Shown here: positions 1 through 10,102 of the stretch, in pieces
Layout of the letters: each line of letters begins with the position of its first letter
Numbering within the stretch: position 1 is the stretch's first letter
NCBI GenBank assembly: GCA_027625915.1
Contig: JANTQA010000015.1
Coordinates: 3,100,001-3,164,000, forward strand
DNA length: 64,000 nucleotides
Origin: Anaeramoeba flamelloides
Lineage: Eukaryota; Metamonada; Anaeramoebidae
Direction: 5' to 3'
Translations under genes and position numbers: made by a program
Notes under the pieces: generated by a model
Told to the model about the DNA's origin: nothing
Seen by the model: the letters and a program-made list of their open reading frames with translations, nothing else
The model's database searches: none

Positions 1-31
<31 letters not shown>
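1..31. repeat. (TA)n microsatellite at window edge
   Basis: Pure alternating TA to about base 29, followed by AT-rich degenerate sequence. It may continue outside the window. Confidence 0.9.
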
Positions 32-35
<4 letters not shown>

Positions 36-636
36 TATCATTGTTATTATTATTATTTTGATTAAGATTATTATAATTATTATTGTATAATCAATGGGGA
101 TTATTATAATTCTCTGGTAAATTAACAAAATATTGTCCTTTTTCGACAAAATTCATTTTTTACAATAAATATTTCTTGAATTCAAAAAATTGAGCAAACC
201 CCAAAAAAAAACCAAAATTAATGTTTATGGGAATGGTATTTTTTTAAAAATAAAACGAAATATTGTTGAGATCTTAAAAAAAAGTTCTTTTTTATAATTT
301 GTGTTTTGACTTATGTTATGGATGAGTTAACCTTCGTCTAAACAATTTAATGATTTGAGTCTCTTTTTCGAAAACAAAATTTCACATATTTCCAATATAA
401 AACAAAAAAAAGTATCCTATTCAGAAGTCTAAATATGGAATGTTGTAAAAAAAAAGTTTTTTCTATTTTTGAGATAAATAAAGAGTTCCATGTAATTTAT
501 CAAATTTTGGTAAAATAGTAAACGAAACACCAGTTTTATTTTTTGAGTTCAAAGGGATTTTCAATATAAATTCTTTTGGTAAATACTCATAAATTGTTTG
601 AAATATGTTTTTTTTTTGTTGTGTTTATTTATTTAA
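32..636. other. AT-rich non-coding stretch
   Basis: No convincing open frame, RNA gene or repeat copy was recognised. It contains A/T homopolymers only. The LINE fragment reading frame opens just after its end, following a TAA at about 634. Confidence 0.5.
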
Positions 637-1205
637 TTTATTAATTTAGAGAAAGGATTAATTAAAGAAAATTTTAACTGGAAGTCGGAGAGTTTAAACC
701 TTCTTAAAAAGGAAATTTATAATTATAATTATAATGAGTTGTTGAATTCTACCAGTTGGAAGGTACAAAAATATTTCGCAATAATTAAAAACCAAAAAAA
801 TTTATTTATTAATCAAAGATATTTAAGTTATCCATCAAGTTCAACAATTCTAAAATTCAGAACATTTACCAACTGCTTAAATAGATATTATTATGTAATA
901 AATAAAAATTCAAATAAATTTTGTCCTTTATGTTTAAAATATGAACATAAGGAAATAATAGAAAATATTGATCACTTTTTATGGGTATGTCCTTCCTATA
1001 AAAAAGATAGATTAATTTTTCTGAAAAAGTTAAAAGAATTAAATTTTAATGAAATAATTTTAAATTATGATAGCTTAAAATTATTTTCGTTAATTAATAA
1101 TCGTGAAATCTATGATTTTACGCTTAAATTTCTGAAAGGGAATTTAAGTAAAAGGGCACTTAGAGTGTAATCTACACTTCCTCCTCAATAAAAAAAAAAA
1201 AAAAA
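637..1205 (+). mobile_element. 5'-truncated LINE 3' end: reverse-transcriptase zinc-binding domain plus A tail
   Basis: The frame is open from about 637 to the stop at 1168-1170, reading upstream of the first possible start without any ATG, so it is the 3' end of a longer coding region. The protein carries a CPLC motif, then IDHFLWVCPSYKKDR, which is the C-x2-C...H...C layout of the zinc-binding domain found at the C-terminus of non-LTR retrotransposon reverse transcriptases. Upstream residues LKFRTFTNCLNRY fit the usual sequence just before it. A short 3' UTR ends in an A run of about 17 at 1189-1205, as expected for a LINE tail. The polymerase and endonuclease domains are absent, so this is a dead-on-arrival copy. 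LINE class is inferred from the domain and tail; the clade cannot be told. Confidence 0.75.
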
Positions 1206-1249
1206 TTAAAGAAAATTTTTTGAAATGAAAAAAAGAGAAGAAGAAAATT

Positions 1250-1799
1250 AATTAAAATAAACCCCAATTCAAAATTTTTAACATAACAAAATTCAATTTG
1301 TGAAAAAAAAAAACTGATTTAATCAATTCAAGAAGATTTACCAAATTAGAACCCTACACTAATTGAAATGTTAACACTTTTTTATAAATTACAATACGCA
1401 CAAAACAATAAATAAATAATTATCAATACAAATAAATCATGGGTGTGTTTAAAATTTTGGAGAGAGCAAAACAAAAAAATACATTAGTAAATTTGTTGAA
1501 ATTCTATTAGGATTATTGATTGATCAAATGGTTAGATACTACCAATTAATTTTATTTGAGTTCTTCTATTTGGAACAACTTGACTTTAACATAATATCAA
1601 TTGTTTGAAAAAATTTTGATCGAGACGAAACAAATTACGTTATTCAAACAATTAAATGAAAAGAAAAACTAAAAGATCAAAAAATGATTTTCATATTTTA
1701 CAAAAATCAAAATTATCTCCAATTTCAATGAAATTGTATTATTGTGATTGTTTGGAACGTTTTAGCTGTGTGGAAAATTTTGAATTTTAGTTTATATAT
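1250..1799 (+). repeat. Dispersed repeat family R1, copy 1
   Basis: About 550 bases that recur at 41,970-42,520 in the same orientation. Shared landmarks are CCCCAATTCAAAATTTTTAA at the left, AATTGAAATGTTAACA in the middle and TTTTAGCTGTGTGGAAAATT at the right. The ends carry a short imperfect inverted match (ATTCAAAATTTT). No coding capacity is seen. Probably a non-autonomous DNA element, but no target duplication was identified. Confidence 0.75.
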
Positions 1800-2336
1800 A
1801 AATTTCTTAAAAATGTTTATTTTTTTTCAAAAAATTAAAAGATTGGTACACGAGGTAAAATAGAAATGTTCTAAATGTGATTTTCTAATAGTTAAACTTT
1901 TCCTTTCATTAAGATTTATTCAGAGAGATTGATGAATTTAATTTAATATTTGGAGACTAGTAAATTATCAAAATAGACAAGGGATGGTTGGTTATAGCAT
2001 CAATTTAAAAAATAGTTACAAACTTTTTGTTTCAATTATTGACTTTTTACTTCTTGTAAACAAACTATATTTCCCAATATTTTTTTCTGTCAGTTCCATT
2101 CTTGTTTTTATCTAATTTAAAAGTTTTCTTTCTATATTTACTAATAAAATTCTTACTACAAAGCTCATCAAAACTTTTTCAAAAATAGGAAAGTCAAACA
2201 AAAAAGTTATAAACAGTTTTGTGAATTTCTATGTATTCTAAAAAACCTGCGAAACCAAAATCTGAAAAAACCAAATATCGAATATTTTTAAAAAACATTT
2301 TTTGATCTTATTCTTTTAATAATTCTCAAAATTCAC
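1800..2336. other. 5' flank of the GPCR gene
   Basis: No gene was found. AT-rich sequence leading to the ATG at 2337; no recognisable promoter motif. Confidence 0.5.
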
Positions 2337-5300
2337 ATGTCCACACTTTCAGTTGTCTCGCTTTGTATCGCCTCTTTAAGTTTGTTAGGTTGTTGCCTCA
2401 TTATCATCCTGAACATCAGATTCAAATCGTATCGATCCCATTTTTTTCGTCGATTGATTCTTGTCTTGACAATTTATGATTTTTTCCATGCAACAACATT
2501 TTTTATGAGTGTGGAAAATACAGGAAAAATTTGTACTCTGCAAGGAATCTATTTAACGCTTATTGGACTTTGTCCACCATACATGTCTTTTATTATTTCA
2601 ATTTTGACTTTCTTGAAGATTGATCGCAACTATTCAGACTTCAAATTAAAAAAAATTTTTCTTTATCTGCATCTGGTTGGCATAATTCAGGCATTTGGCT
2701 TTACCTTTCTTGCTGTTTATTTTGGGAAAATTGACCAAACTCCAGGCACCAACTGGTAAGTCCTCCCTTTCTTTTTGTGTAAAACTCTTTTTTTTTATCA
2801 AAGTCTTCTTTTACAACAATTCTGTTGATGGTACTTTCAAATAAAAGGTTTAACGAAGAATAAACTGGTGCATTATTTTATCTCATTTCTAAAGATCCAT
2901 TGACACACTTAAAATGAATTGTATGCAAATTCCAGCAGAGCTTTCTCAAGAAAGAAATAATTAAAATTTAATAAAGCAAAAAGTTCGCGTCTGAGATTAA
3001 TTTTTTTTTTAGCTTTGGTAAATTCCTAAAGAGAAAATTGAAAATAGAAAAGAGAAAACATAATAGCAACTTTACCAAAAAGGTTTTCTGAGATGAAATT
3101 GTTGAGAACAAACTGTTTTTACAATTTTTTTACAAGATTGATACTGTTATTTGAATTATAAACGTGAAAAATTTTCACTTCATTTTCAATTTCCTTTTTC
3201 AAACTAAGACACAAATTACAACCAACTTCTTTCTTTGAGAACTCAATTTATCAAAGCAAAATATCTTGAAAAAGGCGTGAAAATTTTTTCCCATTTATAA
3301 TTCAAATACTACTGTTATTTTCCCATTAATACATGAAAACCTTTATTTCAATTTCCAAAATGAATATTAATTATAACTGTAACAATCAAATTAGCAGAGT
3401 AAAAATTTTGTCCTCGAGTTTAAATAAGGAAGTTGAATTTGTTGTCTCATAATATCATTTCTATACGATGTTATCAAGATCTTAGGATTTTCTTTTGACT
3501 GATAAACTATAAAAATATTATGGAATGTGAACTAAAAATTTTCATTTTTTAATTGGAAAATAATAGTAGTAGTAATCATTTAAAAAATATGTTATTTTAA
3601 TGTTATTGAAACAGTGGAAATGATTGTAGAAAAATGATATTGACTTTGGTTGGAATTTTCTTTCGCTTCAATCAGAACAATTTATTTTGCATTTTTCGTT
3701 TAATTTTAAAGAGGAAATTTTGAAATTGAAATTCAATTTTTTCTCAAAATTTAATAAGTTTGTTAATTTGAATCATATAGTATGAATAAACAACAATAAT
3801 AAAGATAATTTCCCGTCTAGTTGATTCGTCATAAAAACTGTATTAAAAAATAATTTAGATCATTAAATTTTGTCTTTTTTATTGAAAATTTTAATTTTAA
3901 TACATCATACTTCTTTAATCTTGTAAATAATAAAAATACCAATTTTTTTTTTATTCAATTAATTAATTTTTTAAACTATTTGAATTCTTTTTATTAAATA
4001 CTTGGAAAAAAAAACTATATATAAAAATATATGTACTAAAAGGTTAAATTTTAAATTAAATTTTTTTTTACATTAAAGTAGTGAAAAAAATACCCAACAT
4101 GAAAATAATACCGGAAAAGATTTTTAATTGTGAATATTAGTAAAATTGATGTGTAATTTCATTTTTTTTCAATCAAATCCTTTTTTTAAGAATCAAACTT
4201 TTTAAATTATAACTCACCCACTTATTAGAATGATTATTAATGAAATCACACTTGTTCAAAACATCATTCAATCAATCAAAAAGCAAGAATTAAAATTATC
4301 ATTTTCCAAACTCTATCGAACCTCTATAAAACTCCAGATTATTTTTCAAAAAAAGTTGATCTACTTATGCTATCAAACAATTACTCGAGTATTCTAGAGA
4401 ACCCCTACTTTAATGCACCTTTAAGTAGGTTTATTACTTCATTTATAAAAATTTTGGTTATTTATAAAAAGGATTTGATTTAAAATAAATGAAATTACAC
4501 ATCAATTTTACTAATATTCACAATTAAAAATCTTGTCCGGTATTTCCCCCCCTACTATAATTCACCCCCCCAAAAAAAAAAAAAAAAAAAAAAAAAAGAT
4601 CCAAAACTTTTGTTTATCACTTAAATAAAATCTTCTTAATCTTCCCAAAAAAAAATATGTAGTTAAGTTTCCATTTTGGAATAAATAAGTATTTTTGGTT
4701 TTAAAAATGTATTTTATCAAGTATGAAAAAAGTGATATTTTATCGCTATTAAAACTCTTAAAGAAAATTAATTAATTTTAAATCTTTTTCAAATCACAGA
4801 AATCACAGAAATCACAGAAATAACATAAACCTAAATTCTTCTCGTTTAAGATAATTTCAAAGTTATAATTTTTCGAACATCTTGTATCACTAATTTAAAA
4901 TTAGCAAAACACCAAAGTGATTGAATTGGCTTGTGAGAAATAAAAAAACAAAAAAGTTTGCCAAAAGTTGAGATTTAGATTTTTCTTTCATTTCTATGAT
5001 TTTCTTTTTCAGAAAGCAATGAAAATATCCTATCTTCTTGTGGACAGTCTTCATTTTAGCTTCTAGAACGAAGATTTTCAAAGCCCTATGATTTTTTTTA
5101 ATAATATAAGTTTATTTTAAAGTTTGGTTTGCAAATGTAAATAAACTTTATTGAAAGGAGAAAAAAGTTAAATTTAAAAATATTTTTTTTTCTTTTTTTT
5201 ACTCCTGAAAACTATTTTTAAAAGTACAAATTTTTGTAGATCTGAATGCTTTTTCAAATTCAGTGTTTTGTGTTTCAAGTTAATTTATGAATTAGAATTT

Positions 5301-6658
5301 TTTTGAATTTTCTCTGAAAAACAAAATAAATTTCCATTCAAATTCCTTTTGATTTTGAACATGAAGAGTCAGACAAATTGAAGAAGAGATCAAAAAAGAA
5401 TTTTAGATATTTTACATTTATTTTACGTTTTATATTTGAAGACGTGAAAATTCTAATTTGAGTTTACTCATCTTTTTTTTAAAAAATAAAACTCTTTTTG
5501 GAGCATTATTAACCATATATTTATTAATCTTTTGTTTTATCTGGTAAACCTAAAGATATTTTTTATTGAAGGGTGTGTTTATTGAGATTCAATTTTAACT
5601 TTACTATTGGAATAACAGTTTCTAAAAATTGTAAAGTAATACATATTTGTAATTTATTCTGATCAAAATTAAAATAAAAACAGCACAACTATATTTCCCT
5701 TAAGGTTGTTTTCTGAATTTTTCTTAGCCTTACCGAGACTTTTCTTTGAAAATCAACCTACAAATAGGGCAAAAGATTTAATTTTCAAAATTTGTACAAA
5801 AATGATTTTAATGTGAAGACAGATATGAACATTGTTGTTTTTTTAAAAGGGGGAACTAATAAATATTATTTTATCAATTTTTAAGAAAAATATATAGAAT
5901 TAGATTTACTTCATACTATTTTCAACTATTCTCAAATGTGTATTATTCTACTTATTTCTTATTTGTTCATTCAAAAGTCAATTATAAAAAAATAATTGAT
6001 ATTTGAAGAAAATTTTTTTTTTTTTTGGATAAACCTTTGATAGAAACAAAGTTTAAAAATACTTATTTGATACAAAAAACTTGAAATAATCCCTTATTAA
6101 CATTAATCTTTCAATAGGTGCTTTATTGCTTCTACAAAATGGATATTTGTATATTACTGCGTATTATGGGTCGATCTGATTGGGTCATTTATTGCATATG
6201 GGTTATCTGTCAAGGTAATCACACGAAGCTTAAAAGAATTAAAGCAATATAAGGATTCCAATTATACATTATTTGATTCCGAAACAAAAAAAAAAGAACT
6301 AAGATTGCAATTACGTATGATGGCAATTCCATTATCTTTATTTTTTACCATAATTTTTTCCTCAATAAAAAGAATAAGATACTTTTTGGAGCCTACTGCA
6401 AAGCCTATATATTCTATTGATGTACTACAAGCAATTTCAAACCCCTCGCAGGGCTTATTGGATTGTATTGTATTTGTATTTTTAAGTAAATATTCAAGAG
6501 AAAAATTAAAATTATTATTGAAATGTAAATCAGAAAACGTTAAAACGTTAAAACATTCAACTGTAAGTGTTCAATCAAATCAGGAAGAATCTTTCATGGT
6601 AATTCAAATATCGGGAGAGGATTCCAACGAATCATTATTATCAGAAACATCTAATTAA
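2337..6658 (+). CDS. Seven-transmembrane receptor, slime-mould cAMP-receptor-like GPCR (2 exons: 2337-2755, 6118-6658)
   Basis: Exon 1 encodes TM1 (residues about 3-27), TM2 (38-60), TM3 (68-92) and TM4 (105-127). It ends after the first two bases of a Trp codon at a GTAAG donor (2756). Exon 2 starts after a TAG acceptor (6117), completes Trp and reads CFIASTKWIF, giving a typical extracellular-loop-2 'NWCFI', then TM5, a charged third intracellular loop, TM6 and TM7. The phase fits exactly. TM7 reads ISNPSQGLLDCIVFVFL, close to the NP-x-QG motif of Dictyostelium cAMP/CAR-like receptors (class E). The cytoplasmic tail is Ser/Thr-rich, suiting receptor phosphorylation. The joined protein is 319 aa, a normal length for the family. 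Expected at the plasma membrane, coupled to heterotrimeric G proteins. The ligand cannot be predicted. Confidence 0.88.
3142..3314 (+). mobile_element. MITE family M1, copy 1
   Basis: Imperfect terminal inverted repeats of about 35 bases: the left arm runs through TATTTGAATTATAAACGTGA and the right arm is its complement ending in ATTCAAATACTACTG. The interior TTCATTTTCAATTTCC is shared with copies at 21,755 and 32,512. Non-coding. It lies in the GPCR intron. Confidence 0.7.
3352..3575 (+). repeat. Dispersed repeat R3, copy 1
   Basis: Starts CAAAATGAATATTAATTATA and matches, on the opposite strand, 21,204-21,430 over almost its whole length. Later parts match 23,970-24,040 and 61,460-61,610 (ATATCATTTCTA..., GAAGATCTT...). 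Landmark near the end: TGGAATGTGAACTAAAAATT. Similarity includes an ATG followed by a similar short peptide (see findings). Confidence 0.7.
4107..4544. mobile_element. Inverted-repeat element T2, copy 1
   Basis: Long terminal inverted repeats of about 75 bases: the left reads AATACCGGAAAAGATTTTTA... and the right is its complement ending ...CTTGTCCGGTATT. The core resembles 61,952-62,402 throughout. About 30 bases left of the repeat (TTAAAGTAGTGAAAAAAATA) are also shared between copies, so the true left end may lie near 4073. A pure A run follows it. No intact coding region. Confidence 0.75.
5935..5985 (-). repeat. R4 repeat fragment (reversed)
   Basis: GTGTATTATTCTACTTATTT followed by CTTATTTGTTC is the complement of the start of R4 at 32,340 and 57,825. 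Only about 45 bases are present. Confidence 0.6.
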
Positions 6659-8135
6659 TATAAATAATGCTAATAATTTATTTCTAAAAGAAAATCTATT
6701 TTGACTCAATTTCTTTTGATATTGCTTTTTTAAGATATTTGCTTTTTTTTTTTTTTCTTTAGATAATCTTAAATATGTATAAAAAGGTTAATACATATTT
6801 TGAATATGTCTTATTGTTATTATAATTATTATTTAATTATATTATTTATAAAATTTATTATCCTTATTCCATACATTTTTTTTTTTTTATTTTTTTTTTT
6901 TATATATATATAATCTTTTTATTAATCACAAAATTTGTCTTAAAAATAATAAAATTTTGATGAAAATTAAAAAAAACAAAAAATATCGCTAATAATTTTT
7001 TGAAATTTTAATTTTCAAAAAAAAGTAAACTATTTTTCAAATAAAAGTGCACAGAAAATTTCAAGAATTATTCATAATTTTATCAAATTAATTGTAGTAT
7101 CATTCTAAAATCTAAGAAACTCTTTGAAACATAAAAAAAAAACACCCAACTAAATGTTTAAAACCCATTAAAACAAAATAATAAAAATTAAAATTAAATA
7201 TTTTAAAAATTGTTGTACCCTTTTATATGAAATGAGAAATCTCGTTTTGTAAATTGTAAAGACAAAGAAATTATAAAATCAATAAAAACTGTTTAACAAG
7301 GTGAATTGGGGAAAAGTTCTCGACATTTTATTGATAACTCTTTACACGCTAAACTTTTGTTCTTTAAAGTTTCATTTTCAAGATAAAGCAGCTTTTCATC
7401 TTGGTATTTTGTTGGAATTGTTATTTTCAATATTTTCTTTTTTCTTTGTTTCATACATCAATCCAATAATCGTCTTTCAAAATTCCTATATCTAGCTCAT
7501 TTGAAATCAAACTGAAACTGTTTACATTTTTATACTCATAGATTATTTCCAAATTGGTTTCTTCTTATCTTGTTTTTTTCATTTTCCAGCTGTTCAATAT
7601 TCATAAATAAATAAAAAAAAAAAACAAAAAATAAAATGAAAAATTAAAATGAAAATCACCAAAAAGTAATTATCTATTTAACAATCAAATTCTATGGTAT
7701 TGAATATTTGAAAGGAGTGTCCTTTTGTTTGAAAAAGAGTTTATTTTTTAAATTTCGATAACACAGATATGGAAAAATAAAATTGAAAAATTCCAAGTTC
7801 GACCGAAATATTTATATAATTAACATTTGATCATGTTAATCAAGTTTATTTACAATATAACCAAAATTACAGAAATTAAAATTCTTGAGGATATTATATT
7901 TATTGCTTTTAGTAGTACTATAATTTTTAAAAAGTCTCTAGTCGAGAAAATAAGGTGTTTTTTTTTTTTTTTTGGGATAAGATTTTTTCAATGGATGTAA
8001 CCATGAATTTTCTTTATATCAACTTTGAGATATTTATATAAATAGATAATAACTAATAGTTTTGAAAACATTCTTATCAACTAAAAAAACCCAAATACAA
8101 AAAAATATTAATTAATGATGAATATAATTATGTAC
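6659..8135. other. Intergenic, no gene recognised
   Basis: Downstream flank of the GPCR gene. It contains A/T homopolymers and a short TA run at about 6901-6912. A 64-codon open frame at 7301-7495 (GTG start, hydrophobic) has no family signature and was not accepted as a gene. Confidence 0.5.
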
Positions 8136-8235
8136 GTCAAGTACCGTAGAGTGTTGTAGAGTGCCTAGCTTTTACATAATTTTATTAATGGAGAAAAATC
8201 AAAGATTTTACTCTATTCTTTGAATTCTGGAAAAA
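8136..8235 (+). repeat. Lone hairpin-array unit (linker D + hairpin A)
   Basis: Linker AGTACCGTAGAGTG...GTAGAGTGCCTAG (8136-8167) is followed by one hairpin A (about 8169-8235) whose right arm ends TTTGAATTCTGGAAAA. The left arm has diverged. It is the same linker-plus-hairpin pair seen inside arrays II-IV, here standing alone, so it is either a seed or a remnant. Confidence 0.7.
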
Positions 8236-10102
8236 TTAACGGAAAATCAAAAAAAAAGAACTACTTTTTATCAATATAAAACAATAAATAATTCTAATAA
8301 GCTTAATTTCAAAAATAGGGGTTGATTTTTCATCAGTAAAAAATTTGTAAAAATGTTTTTTTCTTGAATAATAAGGTATTTTACTAACGTGTTTAGATTT
8401 AATAACCAATATAGATTAATAAATAAAAATATAGTGTTATCATTATATTTTGTAAAAGTGACAAATGAAAATAGAAAAAAATAACAATCAAAAAGTTTGC
8501 ACCTAATTTTGAAATTTAGTTTATATTCCAAATAATTAATTTCCCATTTGAAGGATATTTGTTAAATTTGAAATACTTATGAAAGAGAATAAAATGACCT
8601 CTTGAAATTAAAAAAAATTATCAAATTTTTTACTATGAAATTTAATAAAAATCTTAATAGAACCGGGAAAATTGAATTTTCCAACTTAAATTGTTATATA
8701 TTGAAAACTAATTTTTGATCAAAGATCTTTTATTAACCAATAGTGTTTATTATAAGTGAATTTATTAAAAAGTGAAAAATTAACAAATGTTTAATTATTT
8801 TTTAAATATTTTTTTAATGATTATGAAGTATAGAAAGTGTTTTTGAATGATTAAAAATAAAACCAAACTTCCTTTCAAAAAATAGAATTTTATCGAAAAA
8901 AAAAGGAATTTATCAAATATTCGGAAAATTCCCAAGAAATAAAATACTCAAAAAATTTTTAACCACAAAAAAAATAATTTTTGAACAACTTCTTAGAAAT
9001 CTGAGTCACATATACTCAGTTTAAGGTAAAATCGGAATTTTGATAATAAAATATTTTTTTTTTTTGGCTGAAAAATCTTAATTGTGAAATATTAAAAATT
9101 TTGAGGAATAGTATTCAACACATTTGATTTGAAAGGTATTGGTATCTTAGATACCTGTACCATTTCTAATCATTGCTAAATGATATTAATGAATGAGAGA
9201 AAATGTATTTGTAAAGAAAATTTCTAATTCAGTATCATTACCTATAATTTTGTAATCATTTTTTAATCTAAAAATAATCCAATTATATCTAATTGTACAA
9301 ATCCGTACATTATCCTACCCAAGATTATCCAAGCCAAACCTGATTTAATACCCCATTCCATAAAAAAAAAAAATTAGTTCAATCTTACCTAACACACCCA
9401 ACACAAACATACCATCTCAAACATACCTTTTCATAAACTTTTACTCTTACCCTAATAAGTACTAATATATCCAAATATACTCAAAAGGAAAAAAAAATAA
9501 AAAAAACCTTTCAGAGGAATTATAGTAGAGAATAAAAAAAAAAATAAGATTTTCTACATAAAAATTTATATTTTTCCAGAAAATTTATCTCTCTGAACAC
9601 TTTGGGGTCTTAGAAGTTTTTCAAAAGCTGTTTTTAAGTGGTAAAATAATTTTCTAGTAATTTCGATTTTCGGGAATTTTGATTAATATTTCAAACACCC
9701 AAAATAAAGTGTTAAAACGTTAATTTTTCAATTTTTCAAAAACAAAAAACTAAAAAAAAGTTTATAAAAATTTTTTTATTGAGAATTATATATTTTTTAT
9801 TATTGAACTTTAATTGAAAAATGATAACAATTAAGATTTTTTTTATAAAAAAACTGTGCATTTTAAAAGACATTACATAGCCTCAATTTTCATAATATTT
9901 ATTTGTATTTTCTAAGCTCTTTTTTTTATCAACTTGACTATTGTAAAAACCTAAAATCAATCGAAACTTTTAGAAAAAATGAAAAAAAAAAAAAAAAATT
10001 TGGAAAAAGAAAAACAAAAAGAAAAAGAAAAGTATTCCGTAAAAAGTAAAAAAAAAATTAATTCATTCTCGTGGTTATTTATTATATTCAATGATTTTAT
10101 TT
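8236..10102. other. Intergenic between hairpin unit and PMT 3' end
   Basis: No gene was recognised. On the minus strand 9385-9430 is GT-rich (the plus strand shows CTAACACACCCAACACAAAC), which lies downstream of the PMT stop. A frame at 8271-8531 is low-complexity and not convincing. Confidence 0.5.

Larger units (their letters stand above)
2756..6117 (+). other. 3.36 kb intron of the GPCR gene, filled with repeats
   Basis: Donor GTAAG at 2756 and acceptor AATAG ending at 6117, phase 2. It holds an M1 MITE (3142-3314), an R3 copy (3352-3575), a T2 inverted-repeat element (4107-4544), an A run of about 28 near 4570, three to four tandem ATCACAGAA units near 4793-4823, and a reversed fragment of repeat R4 (5935-5985). 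No other gene was recognised inside it. Confidence 0.8.

Noticed and set aside
7301-7495. Hydrophobic 64-codon frame
   Set aside because: GTG start, no family signature and no splice partner found; hydrophobicity is expected from T-rich DNA.
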